Source: an uncultured Oscillospiraceae bacterium
GTDB taxonomy: Bacteria > Bacillota > Clostridia > Oscillospirales > Ruminococcaceae
Length of the DNA stretch: 64,000 nucleotides
NCBI GenBank assembly: GCA_910583935.1
Contig: CAJTZM010000003.1
Location: 1 to 64,000 of the forward strand
Direction: 5' to 3'
Shown: positions 17,756 to 27,771 of the stretch, piece by piece
Numbering within the stretch: position 1 is the first letter of the stretch
Layout: each line of letters opens with the position of its first letter
The notes under the pieces: model-generated
Told to the model about the DNA's origin: nothing
What the model saw: the letters and a program-made list of their open reading frames with translations, nothing else
Databases searched by the model: none
Made by a program: the position numbers and the translations under genes

Positions 17756-19013
17756 ATTGCTTGCTGTTCTTCTTTTTCCTTTTGGTTTCCTTTTGCTTTT
17801 TCTGCTCATCCGCATCGCCCCCACTTGGCAGAGGATCCGCAAAAGGCTCTTCCATAGCAGCCGCTGTAACCGGCAGCTGCTTTTTCCGCAGACGGTCCCG
17901 GACCAGCTGCCGAAAAAGCGAATACAGCACCGAACAGACCGGCACGCTTAACAGGATTCCCATCACGCCCCAAAGGCTGCCGCCGATGGTAACCGCCACC
18001 AGCACCCAAATTCCGGGCAATCCCACCGATTTTCCCACAACCCGCGGGTAAATCAGGTTCCCCTCCAGCTGCTGCAGGACGACAATGTACACCAAAAACC
18101 ACACCGCCTGCATTGGGTCGACCATCAAAATCAAAAAAGCGCCGATAAAAGAGCCAATAAAGGCGCCGAACATGGGGATTAGCGCCGTTGCGCCGACGAC
18201 AACCGAAACCATCATCGCATAGGGCATGGAAAACGCCTTCATCCCGATAAAGCACAGTACGCCGAGAATAACCGCTTCGGTACACTGCCCGGAGACAAAT
18301 TTTCCAAAAATACGGTTAGACAACCGGCCGACATCCAGAATTTTTTCCACCCACTCCTTCGGCAGAAAGGCCAGCATGGCATTGGTAAGCTGGGCGCTGA
18401 GCTGCTCCTTTTGCAGCAGCAAGTAGATGGAAAATACCGATCCCAAAACCAAATTCATCACCCATCCTACCACAGAGGAGGTGATGCCCACCGTCGTATT
18501 AAACACTGCCAACCCGCCGTCTTTTATAGAGCTGCCCACAACGTCGACCACTTTGTTCCAGTCAATGTCAATTGTTTGAAAGGCTTCTATCGGGATTTTC
18601 AAAGACGCCAGCCAATCCTGCATCCAGGCGAAAAAACGGTCCAGCTGGCCCGGCAGCTGAGCCGCCAGCATCTGCCCGGTGCGGATAATCTCCGGCACGA
18701 TCATAAACAGCAGGATAAAAATCAGGCCGGCCAGCAGAATAATTGTCAGCACAACACAGACCGCCCGCCGGCTTCGGTTCCACCAGGGGAGATTTCTGCG
18801 GTTCAGCGGCGCAAAAAGCCTTTCTTCGATCTGGTGCAGAAAAACATTCATAATAAACGCCAGCCCGCAGCCAAGGACAAATGGTTTTAATAGCCCAGCG
18901 CCCTTTTGCAGCACCTGCAAAACAATGTCCAGGTGCATGGCTCCAACCAGCAGCAAAACGCCAAAGGCTACAATTCCTAAAATCTTTTTGATATTGCTTT
19001 TATGAAGCTCCAT
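17754..19013 (-). CDS. AI-2E family transporter (UPF0118)
   Basis: A 419-residue membrane protein of the AI-2E/YdbI-PerM family, with eight or so hydrophobic segments, the long extracytoplasmic central region rich in amphipathic helix, and the conserved motif VVLQQLEGNLIYPRVVGKSVGLPG near the C-terminus. The last 40 residues are a charged lysine-rich tail. The ATG at 19013 has GGGAGGGG in front. It begins only 41 nt after the carB stop on the same strand with no terminator in between, so it is probably the last gene of the pyrimidine operon. Members export AI-2, act as Na+/H+ antiporters or are unassigned; none of these can be inferred here. Confidence 0.9.
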   Translation of the reverse strand: MELHKSNIKKILGIVAFGVLLLVGAMHLDIVLQVLQKGAGLLKPFVLGCGLAFIMNVFLHQIEERLFAPLNRRNLPWWNRSRRAVCVVLTIILLAGLIFILLFMIVPEIIRTGQMLAAQLPGQLDRFFAWMQDWLASLKIPIEAFQTIDIDWNKVVDVVGSSIKDGGLAVFNTTVGITSSVVGWVMNLVLGSVFSIYLLLQKEQLSAQLTNAMLAFLPKEWVEKILDVGRLSNRIFGKFVSGQCTEAVILGVLCFIGMKAFSMPYAMMVSVVVGATALIPMFGAFIGSFIGAFLILMVDPMQAVWFLVYIVVLQQLEGNLIYPRVVGKSVGLPGIWVLVAVTIGGSLWGVMGILLSVPVCSVLYSLFRQLVRDRLRKKQLPVTAAAMEEPFADPLPSGGDADEQKKQKETKRKKKNSKQ

Positions 19014-19054
19014 GGCATCCCCTCCCAAAATTTTATAGAAAACGCTTTTTGCCT

Positions 19055-22000
19055 TTAAAGCTTTGTAATATCTACGACCTCGATATCATCCACCTTTTCC
19101 CCCAGACACAAACAGTCAGCCAGTACCCGTGCCGTATCAATGGCGGTAATACAGGGAATGGACCGCTCCACCACCTTGCGGCGGATTTTTACGCTGTCCC
19201 GGTGGGGATCTCGTCCCTTTTGGGAAATAGAGATTACATAGTCCACCTTACCGCTTTCAATCAGATCCTCAATATTGGGATGGGATTCATGCATCTTGCG
19301 CACCGCGTTGGTGGAAATCATATTCTTATTTAATCGCAACGCCGTGCCGCCGGTGGCGTAAAGGGTAAAGCCCATGGAGGCGAATTTGTCTGCAATGGGA
19401 ACAATATCGTGCTTATCTGCATCCCGAACCGTCAAAAGCACGCCGCCCTCCCGCTTCATCTGATATCCGGCAGCAACCAGGCCTTTATAGATGGCCTCCG
19501 GCAAGGTTTTGGCAACGCCCAAAACCTCACCGGTGGACTTCATTTCCGGGCCCAGCTGGGTGTCTACGTCCCGCAGCTTTTGGAAGCTGAAGACCGGTAC
19601 CTTTACACAGACGTATTCGCTTTCCGGATACAGTCCCGTGCCGTATCCCAGGTCTCGCAGCTTTTCGCCCAGCATACAGTGGGTGGCCAGATCCACCATC
19701 GGCACACCGGTGACCTTGCTGATATAAGGAACCGTCCGGGAAGAACGGGGATTGACCTCAATGATGTACACCTCGTCGTTGTAAATCACATACTGGATGT
19801 TCATAAGTCCCACGACCTTCAGCTCCCTGGCCAGCCGGGCAGTGTAATCTACAATGGTTTCCTTAATCCGTTTCGAAAGATTCTGGGAGGGATAGACCGA
19901 AATCGAGTCGCCTGAATGGATGCCCGCCCGCTCAATGTGTTCCATAATCCCAGGGATTAGATAATCCTCGCCGTCGCAGATGGCGTCGACCTCCGCCTCA
20001 ATGCCCATCATATATTTGTCGATAAGCACCGGATTTTCCAGCCCATGGGCTGTGATGATGGCCATATATTCCCGCACATCCTTTTCCCCGTAGGCAATAA
20101 TCATATTCTGGCCGCCCAATACATAGGAGGGGCGCAGCAGCACCGGATAACCAATCCGATCCGCAGACTCCAGCGCCTCTTCGGTGGTGAATACCGTTTC
20201 GCCCACCGGCCGCGGGATTTTGCAGCGTTCTAAAAGCGCGTCGAACCGCTCCCGGTCCTCCGCCTCGTCGATGGCGTCGGCGCTGGTCCCCAAAATCCGC
20301 ACGTTCATATCCTTTAAAAATTTGGTCAGCTTAATGGCTGTCTGGCCGCCAAACTGCACCACAACTCCCCAGGGCTTTTCGGTTTCAATCAGCGCTTTGA
20401 CATATTCCGGGTTCAGCGGGTCAAAATACAGCCGGTCACCGGTGTCAAAATCAGTAGATACCGTCTCCGGATTGTTGTTGGCAATCACCGCCTCGATCCC
20501 TCGGTCCTTCAGCGCCCAGGCGCAATGAACACAGCAGTAGTCGAACTCAATTCCCTGGCCGATGCGGATGGGGCCGGAACCGAAGACGATCACCTTCCTT
20601 TTGCCGCCGTCCCGGCTGTCGATATACGCTTTCGCCTCGTTTTCACCGCCGAAATTGGCGTAGAAATAGGGCGTCTCGGCTGTAAATTCCGCCGCGCAGG
20701 TATCCACCATCGAATAGCCCGCCAGTATCGGATTTCGGATTTCTTTTTGGGTCAGCCGGCAAATGGTCTTATCCAAAAATCCCAGCTTTTTGGCGGCGAT
20801 ATAGGTTTCCTCGCTGTCATCTCCCTCGGCAAGACGCAGCTCCATATCCGCCAGCCTTTGAAATTTTGCCAAAAACCACTTGTCGATTTTGGTGATCTTA
20901 AAAATCAAATCCCAATTGATGCGGCGCTTCAGCGCCTCGTACACCACGAAAATCCGCTGATCGTCCGTATGGTGCAAAAGCTGGACAATCTCCTCGTCGG
21001 TCTTTTGCTCCAGCTGTGTCAGGGTCAGCGTCTCCAGGCCCAACTCGATGGAAATAGCCGCCTTCATCATCGCCAGCTCAAAGCTCTGGCCAATGGCCAT
21101 CACCTCGCCGGTGGCCTTCATCTGGGTGCCCAGGGCCTTATCCGCATAGACGAACTTGTCAAACGGCCATCGGGGGAACTTGACCACGCAGTAGTCCAGC
21201 GCCGGTTCAAAGCAGGCGCAGGTCTTGCCGGTCACCGCGTTGGGAATTTCGTCCAAACAATAGCCGATGGCAATTTTGGCCGCCACCTTCGCAATCGGAT
21301 AGCCGGTGGCCTTGGAGGCCAGCGCTGAGGACCGGGATACCCGGGGATTCACCTCAATAACCGCATATTCAAAGCTGTCTGGATACAGGGCGAATTGGAC
21401 ATTGCAGCCTCCTTCAATTTTCAGCTCTGTTATAATGTTGAGCGCCGAGGACCGGAGCATCTGGTACTCCTTGTCCGTCAAGGTTTGGGAAGGGGCCACC
21501 ACCACCGAGTCGCCGGTATGCACGCCCACCGGGTCGATATTTTCCATATTGCAGACGGTGATCACGTTGCCCTTGCTGTCCCGGACCACCTCGTATTCAA
21601 TTTCCTTCCATCCGGCGATGCACTTTTCAATCAGCACCTGGGTAATGGGCGAAAGCCGCAGTCCGTTCTCCCCGATTTCGCACAGCTGCTCCCGGTCATA
21701 AGCGATGCCGCCACCGGTACCGCCTAAGGTAAACGCCGGGCGAACGATTACCGGATAGCCGATTTTATCGGCAAAGGCCAGCGCGTCCTCGATTTTTTCC
21801 ACAACCTCGGAAGGGATGCAAGGCTCGCCGATGGCAAGCATCGTATCCTTAAACGCCTGCCGGTCCTCCGCTTTCTTAATCGTCTCGGGGTTAGCGCCCA
21901 AAAGCTTGACCCCCTGCTCCTGCAAAAAGCCCTCCTCCGCCAGCTCCATGGCAAGATTCAGCCCGGTTTGGCCGCCTAAGGTGGGAAGGATCGAATCCGG

Positions 22001-22246
22001 CTTTTCCAGGCGGATGATTTTTTTCACCACCTCCGGGACCAACGGCTCAATATAAATTTTATCCGCCATGGCTTTATCGGTCATAATCGTAGCCGGGTTG
22101 GAATTGATGAGGATAACCTCCAGCCCTTCCTCCTTTAAAGCACGGCAGGCCTGGGTTCCCGCATAGTCGAACTCCGCCGCCTGCCCGATGACGATGGGGC
22201 CGGAACCGATGACCAGCACCCTTTTGATGTCGCTGCGTTTTGGCAT
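19055..22246 (-). CDS. carB: Carbamoyl-phosphate synthase, large subunit
   Basis: A 1063-residue enzyme that makes carbamoyl phosphate from bicarbonate, ATP and ammonia channelled from CarA. Two tandem ATP-grasp halves are visible, starting at RVLVIGSGPIVIGQAAEFDY and again at KVIVFGSGPIRIGQGIEFDY. Family segments such as RPAFTLGGTGGGIAYD and RPSYVLGGQNMIIAYG mark each ATP site. The last about 130 residues form the MGS-like allosteric domain (FASMGFTLYATGGTALRLNK), where UMP normally inhibits. It begins 1 nt after the carA stop. Standard length with no visible lesion. Confidence 0.98.
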   Translation of the reverse strand: MPKRSDIKRVLVIGSGPIVIGQAAEFDYAGTQACRALKEEGLEVILINSNPATIMTDKAMADKIYIEPLVPEVVKKIIRLEKPDSILPTLGGQTGLNLAMELAEEGFLQEQGVKLLGANPETIKKAEDRQAFKDTMLAIGEPCIPSEVVEKIEDALAFADKIGYPVIVRPAFTLGGTGGGIAYDREQLCEIGENGLRLSPITQVLIEKCIAGWKEIEYEVVRDSKGNVITVCNMENIDPVGVHTGDSVVVAPSQTLTDKEYQMLRSSALNIITELKIEGGCNVQFALYPDSFEYAVIEVNPRVSRSSALASKATGYPIAKVAAKIAIGYCLDEIPNAVTGKTCACFEPALDYCVVKFPRWPFDKFVYADKALGTQMKATGEVMAIGQSFELAMMKAAISIELGLETLTLTQLEQKTDEEIVQLLHHTDDQRIFVVYEALKRRINWDLIFKITKIDKWFLAKFQRLADMELRLAEGDDSEETYIAAKKLGFLDKTICRLTQKEIRNPILAGYSMVDTCAAEFTAETPYFYANFGGENEAKAYIDSRDGGKRKVIVFGSGPIRIGQGIEFDYCCVHCAWALKDRGIEAVIANNNPETVSTDFDTGDRLYFDPLNPEYVKALIETEKPWGVVVQFGGQTAIKLTKFLKDMNVRILGTSADAIDEAEDRERFDALLERCKIPRPVGETVFTTEEALESADRIGYPVLLRPSYVLGGQNMIIAYGEKDVREYMAIITAHGLENPVLIDKYMMGIEAEVDAICDGEDYLIPGIMEHIERAGIHSGDSISVYPSQNLSKRIKETIVDYTARLARELKVVGLMNIQYVIYNDEVYIIEVNPRSSRTVPYISKVTGVPMVDLATHCMLGEKLRDLGYGTGLYPESEYVCVKVPVFSFQKLRDVDTQLGPEMKSTGEVLGVAKTLPEAIYKGLVAAGYQMKREGGVLLTVRDADKHDIVPIADKFASMGFTLYATGGTALRLNKNMISTNAVRKMHESHPNIEDLIESGKVDYVISISQKGRDPHRDSVKIRRKVVERSIPCITAIDTARVLADCLCLGEKVDDIEVVDITKL

Positions 22247-22247
22247 C

Positions 22248-23345
22248 CTACTTTCCCTCCTTTTCCATCATGGCGATAAACTCATCGAACAAATATGCCG
22301 TGTCCCGGGGACCGGCGCTGGCCTCGGGGTGGAACTGCACTGTAAAGCAGGGCCTGTTTTTGTACCGAATTCCCTCCACCGTGCCGTCGTTGGCATTGAC
22401 ATGACTGACCTGACCCGCCGCCGGGTCCAGCGTATCCCCCTGCACCGCATAACCGTGGTTTTGAGAGGTGATGTAGGTCCGGTCGTGAGCCAGATCGCGC
22501 ACCGGCTGGTTAGCGCCCCTATGGCCGTACTTGAGCTTCACCGTTCTGGCGCCGTTTGCCAGCGCCGTCAGCTGATGGCCCAGACAGATGCCGAAAATCG
22601 GCACGTTTTGGTCGAACAGCTTTTTGATCTCGCCGATCACCGCCGTATTTTCCTGGGGGTCCCCCGGCCCGTTGGACAGCATAATCCCATCGGGCTTCAT
22701 AGCCAGAATTTCCTCCGCTTTCGTCCAGGACGGCACCACCGTTACATCGCACCCGCGCTTATGCAAGGAGCGAACGATATTCCTTTTATAGCCAAAATCC
22801 ATCAGGATCACCCGATGGCGGCCCTGTTCACATTTTTGCTCGGTGATCTGCCGGCAGGTCACCGACTGAACCGCGTCGGCTATAACAAAGGAGCGAATCT
22901 CCTCCATCAGCTTCTTCTGGTCTATATGATCGTATTCGGTGGTAACCGCGCCGTTCATCACGCCGTATTCCCGCAGCTTTTTGGTCAGCTGCCGGGTATC
23001 AATCCCGCTGACGGCGATAATCTTCTGTTTTTTTAAGTACTGGTCAATATCCATCGCCACTCGGAAATTGGAGGGCTGCTCGCACCATTCCCGAACAATG
23101 TAGCCCTTGACATGAGAGGCGGCGGACTCCATATCCTCCAGATTGATTCCGTAATTGCCAATCAGCGGATAGGTCTGGGTAACGATCTGCCCATAGTAGG
23201 ACGGATCGGTCAACACCTCCTGATAACCGGTCATGCCGGTGGTAAACACAATCTCTCCAATACTGGTTCCCTGGGCGCCAAAGGACCAGCCCTCCCATAC
23301 AGAGCCGTCAGCCAGGACCAGCCACGCTTTTTTTCCCTGTTCCAT
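22248..23345 (-). CDS. carA: Carbamoyl-phosphate synthase, small (glutaminase) subunit
   Basis: A 365-residue glutamine amidotransferase subunit. The N-terminal half shows KAWLVLADGSVWEG and TTGMTGYQEVLTDPSYYGQI; the class I glutaminase triad includes the nucleophile Cys in PIFGICLGHQL and the His/Glu of VQFHPEASAGP. The start is uncertain: ATG 23345 has GGAG 9 nt ahead and fits the family N-terminus; ATG 23357 and 23378 are alternatives. It is separated from carB by one base and follows pyrE by about 100 nt. Confidence 0.96.
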   Translation of the reverse strand: MEQGKKAWLVLADGSVWEGWSFGAQGTSIGEIVFTTGMTGYQEVLTDPSYYGQIVTQTYPLIGNYGINLEDMESAASHVKGYIVREWCEQPSNFRVAMDIDQYLKKQKIIAVSGIDTRQLTKKLREYGVMNGAVTTEYDHIDQKKLMEEIRSFVIADAVQSVTCRQITEQKCEQGRHRVILMDFGYKRNIVRSLHKRGCDVTVVPSWTKAEEILAMKPDGIMLSNGPGDPQENTAVIGEIKKLFDQNVPIFGICLGHQLTALANGARTVKLKYGHRGANQPVRDLAHDRTYITSQNHGYAVQGDTLDPAAGQVSHVNANDGTVEGIRYKNRPCFTVQFHPEASAGPRDTAYLFDEFIAMMEKEGK

Positions 23346-23442
23346 TTCAATCTCCATTCCACCGCTGCGCACCGGCATTCCCCCTATTTTTGCGCAGTGA
23401 AAGGCTAGGGGGATCCCACTTTCCTTGTTATAAAGGGCTCGA

Positions 23443-24003
23443 TTATTTGTCAAACTTACGGCTTCCGGGCTTTACCAACGGAACACCCGCCTTGCACAAG
23501 GGGCATTCCTCCGCCTCGTATGTAGCAATCTCCAGCTGCATAGCGGAGTATACCGGGCAGAAGATGTCGTTGACCCGCCGGTCCACGATGCAGGCAATTC
23601 CCACGACCTCGCCGCCCAGCTCCTCGATGACCTTCGCCGTCTCCATCGAGGATTTGCCGGTGGTGACCACATCCTCGGTGATCAGAACCTTTTCCCCTTT
23701 TTTGATTTCAAAGCCCCGGCGCAGGGTCATCACATTGTTTTCCCGCTCGGTAAAAATCGCCCGTTTTCCCAGCTGTCGGCCCAGCTCGTAGGCCACGATA
23801 ATGCCGCCCATGGCCGGTCCGCACACAACGTCGATTTCTAAATTCTTCAGCTTTTCGGCGACCACCGACAGCACCTGCGCCGCCTTGTCCGGATACTGCA
23901 AAAGCTTGGCGTTCTGGGCATAGCGGTCGGAATGACGGCCGGAGGACAAAAGAAAGTGCCCCTCTAACAAAGCGCCGGTTTCTTTTAAAATTTCAATCGA
24001 CAT
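23443..24003 (-). CDS. pyrE: Orotate phosphoribosyltransferase
   Basis: A 186-residue enzyme that joins orotate to PRPP to give OMP. The PRPP-binding loop reads [14 protein letters not shown] and the flexible-loop segment [11 protein letters not shown] is present. The C-terminal end carries [10 protein letters not shown], the cysteine-containing tail seen in the archaeal/Clostridial-type OPRTs. It sits between pyrD and carA in the operon with short spacers. Confidence 0.96.
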   Translation of the reverse strand: MSIEILKETGALLEGHFLLSSGRHSDRYAQNAKLLQYPDKAAQVLSVVAEKLKNLEIDVVCGPAMGGIIVAYELGRQLGKRAIFTERENNVMTLRRGFEIKKGEKVLITEDVVTTGKSSMETAKVIEELGGEVVGIACIVDRRVNDIFCPVYSAMQLEIATYEAEECPLCKAGVPLVKPGSRKFDK

Positions 24004-24051
24004 AATTTTTCTCTCCTTATTCTAAATTGCTTTATAGCAGGCAAAAAGGCT

Positions 24052-24954
24052 TTACACCCGTGCCGCGCCGATGATATCGCTCACCGACCGGCACCCCTGA
24101 TCCTTTAAAAACTGTTCCAGCCCACGGATGATGTCCAGACAGATATCCGGCTTGACAAAGTTGGCCGTTCCCACCTGGACGGCGGTGGCGCCGGCCATCA
24201 AAAAGGCCGCTGCATCCTGCCAGCTGGAAATACCGCCCATTCCCACCACCGGGATTTTCACCGCGCCGCAGACCTGATAGACCATGCGAAGGGCGATGGG
24301 CAAAATCGCCGGGCCGGACAGTCCCGCGAACACATTTTGGAAGACTGGCTTTCTTTTATAAACATCAATGGCCATGGCCTGAAAGGTGTTGACCAGCGAC
24401 AGGGAGTCGGCCCCCGCCTCTTCGCAGCAGCGGGCCATCTCCACAATGTCCTGGGCATTAGGGGAAAGCTTGACCATCAGCGGCTTTTTGCAGACCGCCC
24501 GCACCTTTTTTACCGCCTCGTAGGCGATGTCGCAGCGGATGCCCAGGGCCATTCCCCCATGCTTTACGTTGGGGCAGGAAATGTTCAGCTCGATAATATC
24601 CACATCGGTTTCGCCGAGCTTTTGGACCCCCTCCAAATAGGACTCCACCGTACTGCCGCCCAAATTGGCGATCACCGCCGTATCCTTTTTCCGCAAAAAG
24701 GGCAGATCGTCCCGGATAAAGGCGTCCACTCCGGGGTTTTGCAGGCCGATGCTGTTGATCAAGCCGCTGGGCGTTTCATAAACCCGCTCTCCCTCGTTGC
24801 CGAACCGTTCCTCCAGCGTCAGCCCCTTGGAACTGACGCCGCCCAATTGGGAGATATCGAAATACTGGTCGTATTCCTGGCCAAAGCCAAAGGTGCCGGA
24901 GGCCGCGATCACAGGGTTTTTCATGGTCACGCCGTTTAAAACCGTTTTAAGCAT
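24052..24954 (-). CDS. pyrD: Dihydroorotate dehydrogenase, catalytic subunit (class 1B)
   Basis: A 300-residue FMN enzyme oxidising dihydroorotate to orotate. The active-site base is the Cys of [13 protein letters not shown], which marks class 1; NAD+ use is implied by the partner gene pyrK. The FMN phosphate site appears in [16 protein letters not shown] and the family start as [19 protein letters not shown]. The ATG at 24954 follows GGGGGAGG; the 41 codons open upstream lie inside pyrK. It overlaps the end of pyrK by 8 nt, so the two subunits are probably translated together. Confidence 0.97.
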   Translation of the reverse strand: MLKTVLNGVTMKNPVIAASGTFGFGQEYDQYFDISQLGGVSSKGLTLEERFGNEGERVYETPSGLINSIGLQNPGVDAFIRDDLPFLRKKDTAVIANLGGSTVESYLEGVQKLGETDVDIIELNISCPNVKHGGMALGIRCDIAYEAVKKVRAVCKKPLMVKLSPNAQDIVEMARCCEEAGADSLSLVNTFQAMAIDVYKRKPVFQNVFAGLSGPAILPIALRMVYQVCGAVKIPVVGMGGISSWQDAAAFLMAGATAVQVGTANFVKPDICLDIIRGLEQFLKDQGCRSVSDIIGAARV

Positions 24955-25684
24955 AAATGTCCTCCCCCTTAAACACCGGCCCATCCTTGCAGATGCATTT
25001 TGCGCCCTGGGCGGTGTGATGGGTGCATCCCAGGCAGGCGCCGATTCCACAGGCCATATGCCGCTCCATCGATACATAGCAGGGAACGCCTTTTTCTATG
25101 CAGGCCCGGGCCAGCTTCTCCATCATCGGTTCCGGCCCGCAGGTGATTACCGCGTCAAATTCCGCCGGGTCCGTCAGCTCGGTGACAAAACCCTTTTTGC
25201 CCTCTCGGCCGCTGTCCGTGGCGACCCGAATCTCCCGGACATAGGGGCGGAAGTCGTCCAGTGCATAGCTTTTGTCCCGAAAACCGCAGCACAGGGTCAC
25301 CTCGCAGCCGGACAGGCCTTTCACCGCCAGCAGCAGCGGCGCGATCCCAATGCCGCCGGAAACCACCGCGATTTTCCCCTTCAGCTTCTCCACCGGGAAC
25401 CCAGTTCCCACCGGTCCGGTCAGCTCCACCGAATCTCCTTTTCGCTTTTCGCTTAACAATTGGGTACCTTCTCCCCGCACCTCGTACAAAAAGACAAGCG
25501 TTTCTTCGGCGGCGTCATGCACCGAAATTGGGCGGGAAAGAAGGGGGAACCGGTCCCAGCCGCGCACCATAAAAAACTGCCCCGCCTGTACCGGCTCCGT
25601 CCAGCGGACGGTCATGCGAAAAATTCCATCTCCCAATGGCTTATTTTCCAGAACAGCGGCTGGCCCGCAACGCTTCACAGGCAT
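24947..25684 (-). CDS. pyrK: Dihydroorotate dehydrogenase electron-transfer subunit
   Basis: A 245-residue flavoprotein of the ferredoxin-reductase type, carrying FAD and one [2Fe-2S] cluster and passing electrons from PyrD to NAD+. The FAD segment is [13 protein letters not shown], the NAD site [15 protein letters not shown] and [11 protein letters not shown], and the cluster cysteines lie in CGIGACLGC and CKDGPVF. The ATG at 25684 has AAAGGAG seven nt upstream, inside the 3' end of pyrF (44-nt overlap), a compact arrangement. Confidence 0.96.
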   Translation of the reverse strand: MPVKRCGPAAVLENKPLGDGIFRMTVRWTEPVQAGQFFMVRGWDRFPLLSRPISVHDAAEETLVFLYEVRGEGTQLLSEKRKGDSVELTGPVGTGFPVEKLKGKIAVVSGGIGIAPLLLAVKGLSGCEVTLCCGFRDKSYALDDFRPYVREIRVATDSGREGKKGFVTELTDPAEFDAVITCGPEPMMEKLARACIEKGVPCYVSMERHMACGIGACLGCTHHTAQGAKCICKDGPVFKGEDIYA

Positions 25685-26534
25685 TTTCAATCTCCTTTCT
25701 CATGCGCAGAACTTCCTTTCTGGCCTCCTGGGCAAAATCCACCTCCGGCGCGCCAGATTTACGATAGGCTAACAGCACCGCCCGGGAGGAATTGACCACC
25801 CCGCCGTTGCCGTTTACCAGATACTTGGCAATATCCTCCGCTTTACCTCCCTGGGCACCGTATCCGGGAATTAAAAAGAAGGTGCTGTCTAGTAAGGCGC
25901 GGATACTCTCCGCTTCCTCGCCGGTGGTACCGCCGATAACCGCGCCCACCGAGCTGAAGCCGCATTGACCCAGATACGCTTTACCCACCTGCTGCACCGC
26001 CGTGCCCACCACATCGTACAAGGGCATTTTCCTCTCGGTTTCCAGGTACTGAAAATCCCGGGAGCCCGGGTTAGAGGTGCGCACCAGGATAAACAGCCCC
26101 TTTTCCTTCTCCTTGACATAGGGAAGGTACGGGGTCACGCTGTCCATCCCCATATAAGGGGCGAGGGTGACAAAATCCGCCTCAAAATCCCCCTCAAAGT
26201 GACCTTTAGCGTACATTTCGGCGGTTTTGGCAATGTCTCCCCGCTTAATATCTGCGATACAGACAAGGCTTTTTTCCCGCAGGTAAGCCAGGGTTTTCTG
26301 ATAGGCCCGCAGCCCCTCCAGTCCCAGCGATTCATAGTAAGCGATCTGTACCTTATAGCAGCCCGCAACATCCTCGGTGGCGTCGATCAGCTTTTTATTG
26401 AACAAAAACACCGCCTCTCCGGCGCTTCCCGCTTGCCTTTTCAGAAAGTCCGGCACATAGGAAAGGTCTGTGTCCAGTCCAACGCAGACCACGCCCTTTT
26501 TTGCCACCGATTCATACAGCTTGTCCACAATCAT
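25641..26534 (-). CDS. pyrF: Orotidine 5'-phosphate decarboxylase (type 2)
   Basis: A 297-residue decarboxylase that converts OMP to UMP, the last step of de novo synthesis. Active-site motif VCIADIKRGDIAKTA carries the catalytic Lys/Asp array; phosphate-binding FFLIPGYGAQGG lies near the C-terminus. The extra length compared with the ~240-residue type 1 enzymes identifies subfamily 2. The ATG at 26534 follows GGAGG. The 3' end overlaps pyrK by 44 nt. Confidence 0.96.
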   Translation of the reverse strand: MIVDKLYESVAKKGVVCVGLDTDLSYVPDFLKRQAGSAGEAVFLFNKKLIDATEDVAGCYKVQIAYYESLGLEGLRAYQKTLAYLREKSLVCIADIKRGDIAKTAEMYAKGHFEGDFEADFVTLAPYMGMDSVTPYLPYVKEKEKGLFILVRTSNPGSRDFQYLETERKMPLYDVVGTAVQQVGKAYLGQCGFSSVGAVIGGTTGEEAESIRALLDSTFFLIPGYGAQGGKAEDIAKYLVNGNGGVVNSSRAVLLAYRKSGAPEVDFAQEARKEVLRMRKEIENACEALRASRCSGK

Positions 26535-26560
26535 CGTCGATTCCTCCGTCTGTTTTTCCT

Positions 26561-27742
26561 TTATTCCCGCCAGGTTGTCTTCCCGGCTTTTATCGTGCGC
26601 ACAACCTTTCCTTGCAGCCAAATGCCGTCAAAGGGAGAATTTTTCCCCTTCGAGGCAAAGTTCGCCGCCTGCACCTTCCATTCCCGCTTTTCGTCCACCA
26701 GCGCAAAATCCGCGTCGTAGCCCGGCAAAAGCCGCCCTTTGTTAAGACCCAGGATCCGCGCCGGCGCGGCGGATAAAAGCCGGGACAGCAGAGTCAGCGG
26801 CAGGCCGCGCTCCTTTACTAGTCTAGTGTAACACACCGAGAAGGCGGTTTCCAGTCCCACCATGCCCGGCGCGCCATTTCTTTTGTCCTCCTGGGTATGG
26901 GGCGCGTGATCGGTGGCAATGGCGTCCACAAAGCCGTTTTGTATCGCCTGGATCAAAAACTCCCGGTCCTCTCTGGTGCGAATCGGTGGATTCACCCGGT
27001 AATCGGTATCGCAAAACCACAGATGATGGGGCGCTACCTCGCAGGTCACCGGCGCGCCGGCCCTTTTGGCCCGGATGATCTCTTCCATCGCCTCTTTTGT
27101 GGACACATGGCACATATGCAGCCGTGCGCCCAGGTATTGGGACAGATGAATATGCTGGACGGTGGCGATATTCTCCGCCAACCGGTAATCGGTGGAGGAC
27201 AGTTCCATATCCTCCGCGTGGGAAAGGACGATCAGTCCCTTTTCCTTCGCAATTTCCATCGCTCGGGCCATAATAAGGTTGGACATAACCCCCTTACCGT
27301 CCTCTGAAATCAGCCGGACCGTATCGTCCAGCTCCTTCAGATGCTCGACTGTCCGGCCGTCGAAATCCTTTGTTACCGATACGCACTGGTGTACCTCTGC
27401 CAGACCGATCTGCTCCGCTTTCTGCCGCACATACCGAACCGTCTCCATATCGCTGCACACCGGGTTGGTATTGGCCATCAGGTTGACGGCGGTGTACCCG
27501 CCTTTAGCCGCCGCCCGGCAGCCGGATTCCATATTCTCTTTATAGGTGTAGCCTGGGTCCCGGAAGTGGCAGTGCAGGTCTACAAAGGCCGGCAGCAGCG
27601 TAAGGCTGCCGGCGTCGATTACCTCTCCGGCGCAGGGTAGATTATGCCCGATGGCGGCGATTTTTCCGTCCTTTACCAGCACATCGGCAAAGTCCGCCCA
27701 GGATTCCTCTGTCAGAAACGCGTTTTTGATGAACAGTTCCAT
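26561..27742 (-). CDS. pyrC: Dihydroorotase
   Basis: A 393-residue amidohydrolase that cyclises carbamoyl aspartate to dihydroorotate. Zinc ligands are visible in FVDLHCHFRDPG, VLSHAED, HMCHVSTKE and AIATDHAPHTQED, as expected for the type I enzymes. RBS AGGAGA lies just before the ATG at 27742. Second gene of the operon, 29 nt after pyrB. No lesion seen. Confidence 0.97.
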   Translation of the reverse strand: MELFIKNAFLTEESWADFADVLVKDGKIAAIGHNLPCAGEVIDAGSLTLLPAFVDLHCHFRDPGYTYKENMESGCRAAAKGGYTAVNLMANTNPVCSDMETVRYVRQKAEQIGLAEVHQCVSVTKDFDGRTVEHLKELDDTVRLISEDGKGVMSNLIMARAMEIAKEKGLIVLSHAEDMELSSTDYRLAENIATVQHIHLSQYLGARLHMCHVSTKEAMEEIIRAKRAGAPVTCEVAPHHLWFCDTDYRVNPPIRTREDREFLIQAIQNGFVDAIATDHAPHTQEDKRNGAPGMVGLETAFSVCYTRLVKERGLPLTLLSRLLSAAPARILGLNKGRLLPGYDADFALVDEKREWKVQAANFASKGKNSPFDGIWLQGKVVRTIKAGKTTWRE

Positions 27743-27771
27743 GTCTTCTCCTATTCTGCTTGAACCCGCTT

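Noticed and set aside
20525..21328. Long plus-strand frame opposite carB
   Set aside because: Lies wholly within carB with no initiation signal; codon-bias shadow.
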